Part shown: piece by piece, positions 11,782-22,486 of the stretch | Layout of the letters: each line of letters starts with the position of its first letter | How positions within the stretch are numbered: position 1 is the first letter of the stretch | Source: Calendula officinalis | Taxonomy: Eukaryota; Streptophyta; Magnoliopsida; Asterales; Asteraceae | Assembly (NCBI GenBank): GCA_963853835.1 | Contig: OY970820.1 | Location: 73,838,909-73,902,908 of the forward strand | Length of the DNA stretch: 64,000 nucleotides | Direction: 5' to 3' | Position numbers and translations under genes: made by a program | The notes under the pieces: model-generated | The model's input: the letters and a program-made list of their open reading frames with translations, nothing else | Databases searched by the model: none | Told to the model about the DNA's origin: nothing

Positions 11782-13646
11782 ATGACGTCTGAAGATGCTC
11801 TTTCAATCGGAACCGATCTCAAACCTCCGGTTTTATACCAATGTGAATATGCACAGTGGAAGAAATGATTTCTCCACTTCATTCAAAAACCGGGAACTGG
11901 CAACGGATATCCTTGATTCACTTGAAAACGGTGTAGCGGTATATTATGAAAATGTCGTTGCTGCACCAAATGCGAATCCACCAGTTCTTGGCGGTCGAAC
12001 TCCACTTCCTCCGGCTCGATATGATGCTCAACAAAAACAAAGAGCTAAAGCTGATCTACAATCTTTTTCATTCATCCTTCAAAGTTTACCGAATGAGATT
12101 TATAACAGTTTGGATAGTTTGGAAACCGGTAAAGAAATATGGGATGAAATAAGAAAGCAAATGGAGGGCACTGTTTTAGGAAACAAAGCCAGAATGGATA
12201 CCACTTTGAATGCATGCCAATCGTTTAAAGCTACCACCGGGGAAGAATTAGAAAGAACATAACATCGGTATTGCAATTTGTTGAATGAACTTCGATGAAA
12301 TAATCTGAAAAAGGAGAATCTTGAGATCAACATCAAGTTCATTAACAGTCTTCTTCCAGAGTGGGCCATGTTTGGAAACAGTGCCATGCAACATAAGGAT
12401 CTGAGCTCAATTGATGTTCATGAATTGTTTGAGTATCTACTTCAAAATGCTCCCATGGTGAAAGACATAGTCAAAACTAAACAAGAAAATGCCAACACCC
12501 TTGATACTCTAGCTCTTCTTACAAAACAATATCAGTCTAATTCATCTGGGAAAATGAAAGAACAAACAGAAGAACCTATAATGGATACAAAAGAAGAAAT
12601 GGAGAAAGAACTGGAACAAGTCTTGCAAGCTATGTCTTTCGTATCAAGATATGAGAACAAGTACTATTCAAAGCCAACGAACAAAAAATAGAGGTTTTCA
12701 TCCAATTTTAAGTCTGCACCTTCTGCTTCGAACACAACTGACAAACCAACAATTACACCTTTGGATCCTACAAAGAAGTGCTATAATTATGGAATTGCTG
12801 GTCACTTCTCCCGAGATTGCAAAAAACCTAAAGTTCGAGATTCTGAATACTTTAAACGCAAGATGGTAATGGCCAAGCAAATTGAAACAGGCAAGGTGTT
12901 ATTGGTAGAGGATCTTCAGTGGATGGAAGACTCAGAGCCTGAGGATGAAGAACATTCAGCAAATTTATGCTTCATGGCCCGTGAAAATGCTGAAATTTCT
13001 GATCGTTTCAATGAAGAGGCTAACAAAGAAATAGAGGTAATCAATTCTCTCTTGTCTAATTCTTCAAATACAATTGATTCTGATAATTGTTTTGTAACGA
13101 ACCAGATTTCTGAAATTGAGTCTCTAAAACTAAACTTTTTTAATGAAAAAGAATTAAATACTAAACTTCTAGAATGTTTGACTGTTTTAGAAAAAGAACA
13201 TGAACAATTTTCTCATCATGGTGAACAACTTGTACATCATATTAAACAAAATCATCTTTTCAAACAAATGAATCTGGATTTACAAAATCACGTATCAGAA
13301 TTAAAGGATAAATATGAGAATGATATTAATCATCTGTCTCATACAATTTCTGAGAAAGAAATTGAAATAACCAATCTTAAAAACACTCAAAGTTCAACAT
13401 CAAATGAAAAAAATGATAAATATTACAAGTTATACATTGAAACGTTTCATGAATATCAAATAACTAAAAACTGGTTGGAACGTAAACAAAAAGAATTCGA
13501 TGACAATGAGAAACAGTTTAAATCATTAAACACTCAAATAAAAGAATTATTTGAAAACCTACATGAAAATGACGTCAAAACATTTCAAGAATTAAATAAC
13601 AAACAAAATGTCATTAATCAACTTCAACATGATAAAATTCAACTTT
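11782..13646 (+). pseudogene. gag: CopA Gag (capsid, zinc knuckle) and start of coiled-coil linker, broken
   Basis: Start ATG 11782 opens the copia Gag frame. It stops after 28 codons (TGA 11866, at an expected Arg) and changes frame by about 11880. The main frame then reads a copia-type Gag, with stops at 12260 (TAA), 12296 (TGA) and 12689 (TAG). The zinc knuckle at 12779-12820 reads C-Y-N-Y-G-x3-H-x4-C: the second zinc ligand Cys is Tyr. After it comes an acidic stretch and a long Lys/Glu/Asn-rich coiled coil (about 13000-13646), which CopB1 interrupts in mid codon sequence. Gag would form the particle and bind RNA; this copy cannot. Confidence 0.85.
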
Positions 13647-14204
13647 TGTGGATCCGTATTTAACGATTTAACGATTGATTAAGCAAGAACAATAAAGATT
13701 TGTAGGAACAAGATTGAGAGAATTCTTGCACAAAAACGTACGTCGATTTCAATATGCGGCAAGATTAAGTCAATACTAGGTTACCACTAGGTATTTATAC
13801 CTAGTGTAACACCCAAAAATTTACAAGATTTTTAAAATTTTTGAAAATAAAATTATAATCAAAAGGTCCCATAAATAAATCTCAGAAATTAATATTTAAC
13901 ATTTAAAACATATTTATTGCGGAAATAGTTAAGATAAAGTAAAGTGTTTTAAAATATTAAATGATGTCCACATCAGTAATGAAAAGATACAGCAGTCAAC
14001 CGTCCACCTTCTCCTTTCCTTTGCTGGTACCTGAAACAATGTGGGGGAAAGTTTGGGTCAGCTGGGGAAGCTGAGTGAATAATTCTCAAAATGCAAACAA
14101 TCATAACATACAACACATGAGGGCACATCGGTGTACTCCTTACTCAGAATCTACTCGATTAATTACTCAGATTTATTTCTCGGATTTTATTACTCAGATT
14201 TTAT

Positions 14205-14211
14205 TTATATA
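14205..14211 (-). promoter_or_regulatory. Candidate LTR TATA box (inverted copy)
   Basis: Complement reads TATATAA within AGCGCGCTATATAAAT, identical to the block at 5068-5083 in the other gypsy LTR. Confidence 0.5.
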
Positions 14212-14266
14212 GCGCGCTAGTGTGACTTGGGCCGAGAGATCAACCTCGACCCGCCTCACACCACCT

Positions 14267-14466
14267 CAACACCTGTACTCTTCGGTGTTGAGTCAAAAAG
14301 GCCTGGCACCAGTACTCTTCGGTGCCAAGTCAAATAGTCTGACACCAGTGCTCTTCGGTGTCAAGTCAGATATAAACTCAGACGGGAATAATCCCAAAAA
14401 CAAGGCCTGGCACCAGTACTCTTCGGTGCCAAGTCAAAACGTCTGACACCAGTGCTCTTCGGTGTC
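14267..14466 (-). repeat. Array of five hairpins with compensating stem changes
   Basis: Five inverted repeats with a near-constant 10-nt loop (AGTACTCTTC, AGTGCTCTTC or TGTACTCTTC on +): 14267-14290 (CAACACC/GGTGTTG), 14305-14326 and 14409-14430 (GGCACC/GGTGCC), 14341-14362 and 14445-14466 (GACACC/GGTGTC). Stem changes are matched on both arms. Separated by TCAAGTCAGA-type spacers and ACGGGAATAATCCC units. Confidence 0.85.
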
Positions 14467-16254
14467 AAGTCAGATATAAACTCAGACGGGAATAATCCCA
14501 AAAACTCAGACGGGAGGTGATCCCAAAACTCAGATGTGTGTTATTATGTTTTATTATCTCTTTAACATAATTATCTCAGATTGCCCTAGCAAGTAATAGC
14601 ACAGAATGACTCTGTGCCGAGCTCAGTTACCCAGGCACAATGTCTCAGATCATGAATAAGTAAACAGCTGCTCAGATACTCAGATAACAGATGAAACTCA
14701 GATAACAATTAAAGTGCAAGTAATATAACACGTAAGTCATGCATGTATAACGTTAAAACTGAATACACGGTGAGAATACTCACCTCGAAAAACGTAAGCT
14801 CTGAAAGATTCCCGACAGTCAACGGCACACCAAATTGTCTCTTAGACGATCCTAAAACATAAAATGAAACCCCAAATTAAAATCCAACCCAAGGACTTAT
14901 TTTAGAAAAACTGGCAGCATCCGTCAGTCTCACGGAAACTGCCATAACTCCTAAACCGTATGGTTAATAATTCCCAAATTTTTACACTAGATAGGAAACT
15001 CAGAGGGCTACAAATCTCTGTGAGACGGACCTCACTCAATTCGGCCTTTAAGGCAATCAGAAATAGCCTGCAACATGGCGGATATAAGCTGCCAGAAACG
15101 AATATAACCATTTTTAAAAGAAACGACACCAACCCGACATCAAAACATCATCCAGGTCACAATTTAACTACAATAATATTATGATAACTAAAACTGTTAA
15201 ACGATTCAACCAACTCAACGATAAACTAAAAATAAAGGAACAAGAAATTATACCCTACGAACCACGGTGCTAACACTCATACGGGCATCCGAATCACCAA
15301 AACCGCTACACCACCACAGAACAATCAACGTTGTTGGCTGATTTTTATCTTCGTTCGAATTCAAGGACGAAACAATTAAAAACTAAATATTTTGCAATGA
15401 AAATCCCAGAATTGAAGATTTGATGATGACGTGAAGGCCATTTTGACGGTGGACTTTAGTCCACAAAATATTCAAGATTTCCAAGCACCACCGAATCCAA
15501 GCACCACTTATCTTTTCACATAAATTGTTATGTCACTGGATTTTATTTCTTTGATCGCACTATTACCAAGAATCAAGGAACCATTGTGATCCTCTTTTAC
15601 GTATATCGCCGGTCGAGAAGGAAAGAAATGAGATAAAAGATGGGAACGGCAGAAGAAGAAATAATGAGATTAGGGGTTTTAGATGCAATACTAAGATTAA
15701 ACAAGCCCGTTCTCCAAAAGCCTGAAACTGATAAAACCCAATAACCAAAAGATTAAGTCTTGGTCTTCGGCCGGCCTGACTCACTAATATAAATTAAATC
15801 CAACTCATAATTATTATAAAATGGCTTAAAACCCGAAACACAATAACTTGATACCTAATTAAAAGTCCAAAAATCGCGAGACGTATAATTTAATTCACGG
15901 TAAATAACGTCTAATATATATCGTCTAAAACTTACGAGACGACTAACTATTTAATTACCCAAATAAAAATTAATATACAATAAAAGTAAATTAATAATTA
16001 CTTAGCCGACATGCCTAGCTTAATTAACGCCTAATAACACGAACCGTTTAACCACAGGTCGTCTAAATAATTTAAAATTAATTATAAATAGTAAAACGTG
16101 ATGAACATAATATTATTTAATTAATACAAATTTCGGGACGTTACACCTAGGCCTAGTATTGACTAATTACATAAAGTACCCTAGACTATTGATTACAATA
16201 AACTGTCACATTACACCCCTAGACTATTACAATACTCTAGAATGTGACCCAACA

Positions 16255-18820
16255 ATCTCCCCCTTTGTAACAATAGTCTTGGAAGCATGTCTTCGAAGTC
16301 TTCATCTTTAGCAAAAGCCTAGTCTTGTAGATATTTCGTTGCATAATGATCAGGATCAGGCTTGAGCTTTGTTAATCTGTGAAAATGAATACTTCTTGTA
16401 GCTTTTTAACCACAAAAGGTATTTTGAAGACAATACTTTGAAGATACATATTGATCGACCAAAATTGAGACCCATAATGATAGAGAGATTAACAGCGGAA
16501 GTCTTTTCTTGAAGTTTGTGGCTTTATGTCGATCAATTATCTTTAATAATTGTTGTTCGGGAAATTTGTTGATAAGGTTTATGCTCCCCCTCAAACAGAC
16601 AATTATTTCTTCGTGGAGTCTTTGGTTCCTTGTTTACTCCCCCTTCACTGGTGCATATGTGTCCTTTTTATGTGGAGTAAGTTAGGCTAGTATATTCTCC
16701 CCCTCATGATGAGCAGGATTTATCTGAAGCATCATGTAACAGGAAGAATCTCCGAAGCTTGTTGATGAAAATGTGTTGAATAATGATACATTCATTTTTT
16801 GAATGAATCAATATATAACACATTTTACAGCATAGTCATATAGGGTAAACCGGGATCACATAGATTTCCCGTTAACACAACAGTTGAAAAACTGTGTGAC
16901 CTACGTTCAGTGTTGGTTTTGATATTAGCACTGGTAGGATTTCCATTCAATCATCGTGGAATACCAATAAGTTTGGTATCACTATGAATGTTCTGGCAAT
17001 ATCACTAGGATATGCTTGGTGGAATGTCGGTGTCCTAGAGAAATTTAATTTGGTTCTAAACTCTATATGTGGACAAACGAAGGCGAGGACTGGAGGTAGG
17101 TCCTCTTTTTCAATATCAACAATATCCAAATGAGATGTCGATAGTAGATGTGGTAATCTCCGTGATTTTGAAACAAGTACTTTTTGTACTTGAGTGGTCA
17201 GTGGGGTTGTGCCTTGCATCACTGGGTCCATGATGACTTAATCAGAAAGCAAGTTATGCATTCTGATATAGACGTGGTTACCCGGATTTTTGTTCGGTTT
17301 AGGGAGGGTTTTTCGTTTTCTTTTACCCTTTTACACACGCTCCTCACTCAACTCATTTTTTCATTTTTCAACCACACCCTCGTTTTGTGTTACCATGTGA
17401 TAAACTGAATTGCACCTCATACTTCATACCCCCTCTCAATGTTTTTACCTCAGCACACCCCAATCAAGATCCCAAGATACATGATTCTGCTCACCTAGAC
17501 CTAGGGACCCTCACTTTTTAGTTCCTATAATGTTGGTGGCTCCGGGGAAGATGATACTGGATATAGCTGATCATAGGAGTAATTTGAGAGTGGTCTATTA
17601 CGCTCATGTGCATTTTAATCCGCTTTTAGAAGATGTTTTATTTTAGGAATTTCACAGGGATTTTTCGGTAACACCGGACTCACTTAGAGTATCCGTTAGC
17701 ACACGGTATGAATCGGTAGTCGTTTGCACAACCGTTGATTCAAATGTGTGACCTGCGTTTAGAGTTGGCATGATGGTAGCTCTAGCAGGATTTCCACTCG
17801 ATCCTCGTGAAACATCAGATTGTGATGCCACTACGAGTGTTCCGATGGATTCACAGAGATCCATTTTAATAGTGCAAGTGTCCTATAATGGAAGATTCTT
17901 GAGGGTGAGAACTAGACACACTGTGCATACAAAGAGACTTATCCCGGGGCAGGAGGTTATTATGTTTCAATACCGACAAACTCCGAATGCGCAGTCAGTA
18001 GATTATGTGCTACGTCCCCTAATGAATTGAAACAAATTCCTGTTGAGAGAAATTTGAGTGGTTGGTGGTGGCGTGCATGTGCTTTACTGGGCCAGTAGAG
18101 TCTGGTGAAACATTTAACGCATAAATGAGCACCCTTTTGTATGGTTGCCCGGTTTATTTACGGTGTGGATGCACTCAAAGGTGTGTTTTCTTAAAGTTAT
18201 CATGTTTTTCACATCACCTTGCACTCACCTACTGCTATACCTTAGACTTATACCCTCACATTTACCAAATGGCTGAAAAAGAATTCCCTTGGAAGGTAAG
18301 GACGGTTCTGGCAGACCATGGGAAGGTATTGTCGTTTGATAAAAAAAATTGATCGAATAATAATAAAAAAAATTCAAACGGCTATAAAAGTATTGATATA
18401 AGAAAGTTTCTCCCCCTGGAAATACTAATTCTCCCCCTAGAATTAATATTACTCCCCCTCGACAAAATAAAGATATATAAAAGTTTGTAGATCACAAATG
18501 TACCTTTTAACAGCAGCAGAGGGGTGGAGAAGAGTTTTTACAGTTCTGTGTTTTCTGATTAAGAGCGGGTTTCAAGTTGATGTATGTGAAAGCCATTAAA
18601 CGGTTAGGAACGGGTTATACACTGATGTGTGCGTAAGCCATTCTGATGAGACTCGAGTTATACACTGAATTGTGTATAAGTTATTTGTTGAGGCTCGAGT
18701 TGTACACTGAAGTGTGTATAAGTCACCCTGCAAAACAAAATATACAACTTTTGGTACCCAATCAGTTATGGGTCCTTAACGATTAGTAAATGATGCCTTA
18801 TGAAGAATGTGAACAAAAAA
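16255..18820 (-). other. CopB1 PPT and long 3' untranslated region
   Basis: The true PPT is the complement of ATCTCCCCCTTT at 16255-16266, abutting the 3' LTR. Upstream on the element strand are further GGGGGAG tracts (complements at about 16580, 16635, 16697, 18408, 18432, 18452), a duplicated block of about 190 bp (about 16925-17000 and 17650-17870) and stem-loops at 18567-18720. Similar sequence lies between RNaseH and the 3' end in CopA, and in CopC and CopD. No protein is supported. Confidence 0.7.
18567..18726 (-). repeat. Stem-loop array in the CopB1 3' region
   Basis: Four inverted repeats about 45 bp apart, for example TTATACAC-TGAATT-GTGTATAA (18658-18679) and TACAC-TGAAGT-GTGTA (about 18703). 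The first in the series (18567-18594) contains TTTCA...TGAAA. Counterparts: 27612-27638, 43681-43792, 51356-51470. Confidence 0.75.
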
Positions 18821-21000
18821 TTAATTTAGAGTTTTGAAAAAACTCCAAGGAGGCAGTTCTGTGTTTGGGGATTTGATAGACCATTTTAATGATTTTTCTG
18901 GAGAATTTAAAATCCAGTTTGAGTGTTCATTTTGAATCCATTTATATCTAACAAATTTGGATGATTTTGGAGAAGAAGTCGTAGAGCCTGATTTTTGACG
19001 ATTCATTTGAAGACACAACACGAGAGACTGATTTTGTCGATCTAGGTGTAGATACCTCGCGATTGACTGTGTTTGTCGATGTAGGTGTAGATACCTCGCG
19101 ATTGACTGTGTTTGTCGATTTAGGTGTATATACCGCGCGATAGACGGATTTTGTCGATTTAGGTGTAAATACCTCGCGATCGACTGATGTTGACAATTTA
19201 GAAGTTATTTTTGGCACTTGATTAAAAGTTGTTGTTGGTGCCAATGAAAGTAACTCTTTTCTCGAATATTTCAAAGAATTAGATTTGGAAAAGATTTTCT
19301 TTGAAGGAGTAGAATGTGTTAACACGGTTGTTGATTTTGTCTTTTCCATATGAGAATGCTTAAATCTAGAAGAGGAACCTAATTTATTTGGAGTTTTAGG
19401 TGCGGAATTTCCTCTTTTAACTTGTTTGAGAGCATTCAATTTCTTATCAGAGTTTAGTGGGACCGTGGATCTCCTAGGCTTAGGCTTGGTAGATGAACTT
19501 ACTTGTGATTTGGGTTTAGATTTAGAATTTCCTCTATTTACCTCGGACGGTTTGATTGTATATAAATCACGATATGCCATTACAGGAGAAAACAATTTGG
19601 TGTTATTACATTTATTGGAATTAGACTGCTCAACGTCTTTTACTCTCCAATGCATTGACCTCTTAAGCGTGGATTTTAAAGTTCGATCCGAAAAAATTTA
19701 AAACAGATGAATTAGAATCTTGTCTTAAAAGAACTGGAGTTTTGGGAGAAGAAATTGTAGATTTGAGAGACGTAAGCTTTGAAGAATCATTTGAAGTAGA
19801 AATGTTTTGATTAGAAGTAGATTTTATTTCAATAATTTTATCTTCTAATTCATGAATTTTAGTTTGTAAATCAGATTTTTCTTTATCAAATGCCTTATGT
19901 GTTTCATCAATTCTGTTTCTAATTGGCAGATTTTCTTTTCGAGAATTAATGATGGAATATAAATCTTTCGTGTCACATTCTGTTGAACGACAGCATCCCC
20001 TTGAATTTCAAATTCTTCTGGGGTTATTATAGGAAAATATTCATCATTTTCAAATTTAGCCTTTTTAGTTTCATAAGTTTTGTTCAATTCTGCATAGTTG
20101 TAACTGATTTGTGCATTCTCCTGCTTTGCTCTGTTAAATGTTTCAATTTCTTTTTCTTCATCTGTCACTCGCAAGAAGCTCGGCCAGATATCTTGCTGCA
20201 TGTAGCGATAGTGATATAGTGTTGGAAGAACGTTGCACGCCTTGCTCAAATATCCTGGATTGTCTGCCCCTAGACCGTGTTTGGAATTGAAGTATTTGAA
20301 CTCTTTAGGCTTGTTCAAATGGATGGTTTGATCAGTATGGCCTCGTTTGGCGATTAACTCTTCAAGGTGTTTAATGTGGGATACTAACTGATCTTTGTCG
20401 TAGGTGAGACGATGTATGATATACCTGTTGCCTATTACTATCTTATGAAGATTTAAATTGGTTTTCATTATCATCAAATTCTTCTTGTTTACGTTCCATC
20501 CAGTTTTTTGTTAATTGACATTCCTGGAATGTTTCAATATACAATTTGTAATATTTGTGATTTCGATCCTTTGAAATTTGAATTTGTGCATTTTTAAGAT
20601 TTGTAATTTCAGCTTCTTTCTCAGAAATTGTATGTGACAAATTTTGAATATCAGATTCATATTGGACCTTTATTTCTGATGCTTGCTTTTGTAAATCCTG
20701 AATTTCCAGTGTAAAGATTTTATTTTGTTTGATGTGATTAACAAGTTGCTCACCAAGATGGGCAGTTTGTTTGCATTAATTTTCTAAAATGGTTACACGC
20801 TCTAAAAGTTGTGTATTCACATCCTTTTCGAGTAAAATCGTTTGTTTTAGTGAATCAATTTCAGAAATCAGATCTTTATCAAAACAATTAACAGAATCAG
20901 TAGAATAATCAGAAGTAGATAAAGGAGAGCTGGTTACCTCAATTTCCTTGGTGGCTTCCTCATTGAATGTATCGACATTCTCTTCATTTTCTCTTGCCAT
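18821..21000 (-). pseudogene. CopB1 linker ORF (coiled coil), frameshifted
   Basis: The start is the Met-Ala-Arg-Glu-Asn codons at 21000, homologous to an internal Met in CopA and to the start of the open CopF ORF at 62917. It reads an acidic/Ser-rich N-part, a coiled coil, the conserved block LNKPKEFKYFNS...LPTLY, FNRAK and NYAELNKTYETKKAKFEN (about 20400-20000), and a Ser/Lys/Pro-rich tail with repeated STKSV-type motifs. It ends in Leu-Asn-stop (18821-18823). Broken by stop/frame changes near 20776, 20460, 19845 and 18950. In a sample of 33 codons against CopF, 7 of 9 differences are at third positions, suggesting past protein-level selection. Function unknown. Confidence 0.8.
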
Positions 21001-22205
21001 TTTGCGATTAGTAGAGTTGATATAGTTCTCAGGTGGATATGAAGAAGATCTCGTGGGAACCAGGTTCTTGAATAGGATAAGTGATGAAGAAAATGAACTG
21101 GTCTTCAAAAACAGTGCATATACGAAGAACACTTTTGGGAGAGAAAAATCAAAATTTCCAAAATCGTCAACTGATCATCCCATATGACAAAGGACACTTT
21201 AAATAAGTCCTAGATTTTCGAATTGGCCAAAAACGACAACCGACCCAAAAATTGTGGCTAATCAAAGTTTGAAAATTGACCGAAAAATCACAAAAACGCA
21301 AATAAGGTGATCGAAACAAGCGTTTTTGGGCCAAGAAGTCGGGTAAACCGGTTTATCACGTCGTAGATTTCGTCTTTAGCTTCGATTTGGTTACTCGTGG
21401 GCTGGAACCGGACACCCGAGGTGAAAGTTATGATCGTTTTAGTATAGACCCTTTTGTCACACGTTTTTGGGTTGTTCGGGCCGAACTGTGGAAATGTGCG
21501 GGCCGAGATCTCAGTTCGGGCCGAAGTTGAGAAGTTCGGGCCGAAGTTGAGAAGTTCAGGCCGAGGTTGAAGTTCGGGCCGAGGTTGAAGTTCGGGCCGA
21601 AGTCTGTAGTTCAGGCCGAAGTTCGATGTGAAGTTCGGGCCGAAGTTCGATGTGATGTTCGGGCCGAAGTTCGTTGTGTAGTTCGGGCCGAAGTTCGTTG
21701 TGTAGTTCGGGCCGAAGTTCGATGTGAAGTTCGGGCCGAAGATTGTTGACAAGTTCGGGCCGAACTTGTTACTGTTCTCGGGCCGAGAACTTTCTTGAAT
21801 GTTACGAACGAACTCAGCAATATTTTCTACTAAATCGATCCTAGAATGCTCAAAACTTAACCAAATCAAGCGATTCAAATCCCAAAATGCTCGAAATTGA
21901 TTTTCGCACAGAATGGGTCAATAAACTCGATCAAAACACAACAAATCAGAAGGTAATTTCGATTTTACAGAGTAAAAAATGTGTTTTAATGGTTTTCTTT
22001 AAAATCAACGAATTGGGATCAATTGTTTATGGATTTAATCGAAACTTGATTCTAATATGCTTAGAATTACAAGATGAATGTAATGAACAAAGAATATGGA
22101 CGATTTATTACCTCAAATTGCGATTTCGATTCTTGAGTTCTTCACCAAAAACTTCAAGATCTTGTTTAATCTTCACTGAAATGGATCGAATCAAAGATGA
22201 TTTCT
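21001..22205 (-). other. CopB1 5' leader with palindrome array
   Basis: Untranslated leader between PBS and ORF start. From 21475 to 21790 there are about 14 copies of TTCGGGCCGAA, mostly 20-24 bp apart, each an 11-nt palindrome. A 196-codon frame (21288-21878) and its shadows are open across the array because the spacing is near 24 bp; I do not regard them as genes. Confidence 0.8.
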
Positions 22206-22217
22206 GCTCTGATACCA
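22206..22217 (-). other. Primer-binding site of CopB1
   Basis: Complement TGGTATCAGAGC, two bases from the 5' LTR end (22220); initiator tRNA-Met type. Confidence 0.95.
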
Positions 22218-22219
22218 AT

Positions 22220-22481
22220 TGTGGATCCGTATTTAACGATTTAACGATTGATTAATCAAGAACAATAAAGATTTGTAGGAACAAGATTGAGAGAATTCTT
22301 GCACACAAACGTACGTCGATTTCAATATGCGGCAAGATTAAGTCAATACTAGGTTACCACTAGGTATTTATACCTAGGCCTAGTATTGACTAATTACATA
22401 AAGTACCCTAGACTATTGATTATAATAAACTGTCACATTACACCCCTAGACTATTACAATACTCTAGAATGTGACCCAACA
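22220..22481 (-). repeat. 5' LTR of CopB1 (262 bp)
   Basis: On the element strand TGTTGGGTCACATTC...ACGGATCCACA. Uninterrupted copy of the LTR split at 13647-16254. Confidence 0.95.
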
Positions 22482-22486
22482 ACTTT

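Larger units (their letters stand above)
13805..16145 (-). repeat. Ty3/gypsy solo LTR in CopB1's LTR
   Basis: Starts TGTAACACCC, ends GGGACGTTACA; 2341 bp; TSD CCTAG at 13800-13804 and 16146-16150. Related to the + strand LTR 2619-5508 in inverted orientation. No internal region is present, so the full element was removed by LTR-LTR recombination. It is the youngest of the three nested events. Contains a hairpin array at 14267-14466. No gene inside. Confidence 0.93.
13647..16254 (-). repeat. 3' LTR of CopB1, split by a gypsy solo LTR
   Basis: LTR halves 13647-13804 and 16151-16254, with one CCTAG copy on each side of the insert. The uninterrupted equivalent is the 5' LTR at 22220-22481, which acts as an empty-site control across ATACCTAGGCCTAG. 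Confidence 0.93.
13647..22481 (-). mobile_element. CopB1: linker-only (Gag-less, Pol-less) copia element inserted in CopA
   Basis: Both LTRs, PBS and PPT are present on the - strand, with a perfect TSD ACTTT (13642-13646 and 22482-22486). CopA's reading frame resumes right after it. Between the LTRs the only coding relic is the linker ORF (21000 down to 18821). No Gag capsid, zinc knuckle, protease, integrase, RT or RNaseH can be found. The LTRs differ at 3 of about 262 sites by hand count (G/T, A/C, C/T), so the insertion is recent relative to CopC. Its 3' LTR is split by a gypsy solo LTR. It must have moved using proteins from another element. Confidence 0.93.

Noticed and set aside
17770..18352. 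Possible antisense gene in the CopB1 3' region (frames of 86 and 75 codons on +)
   Set aside because: The frame is not continuous in CopA, CopC or CopD copies and no domain is recognised; likely a shadow of conserved non-coding sequence.
21288..21878. 196-codon frame with NFGPN-type repeats on the - strand
   Set aside because: It is the translation of the leader palindrome array, whose spacing is near 24 bp; the CopF array uses other spacing and is not open on the sense strand.
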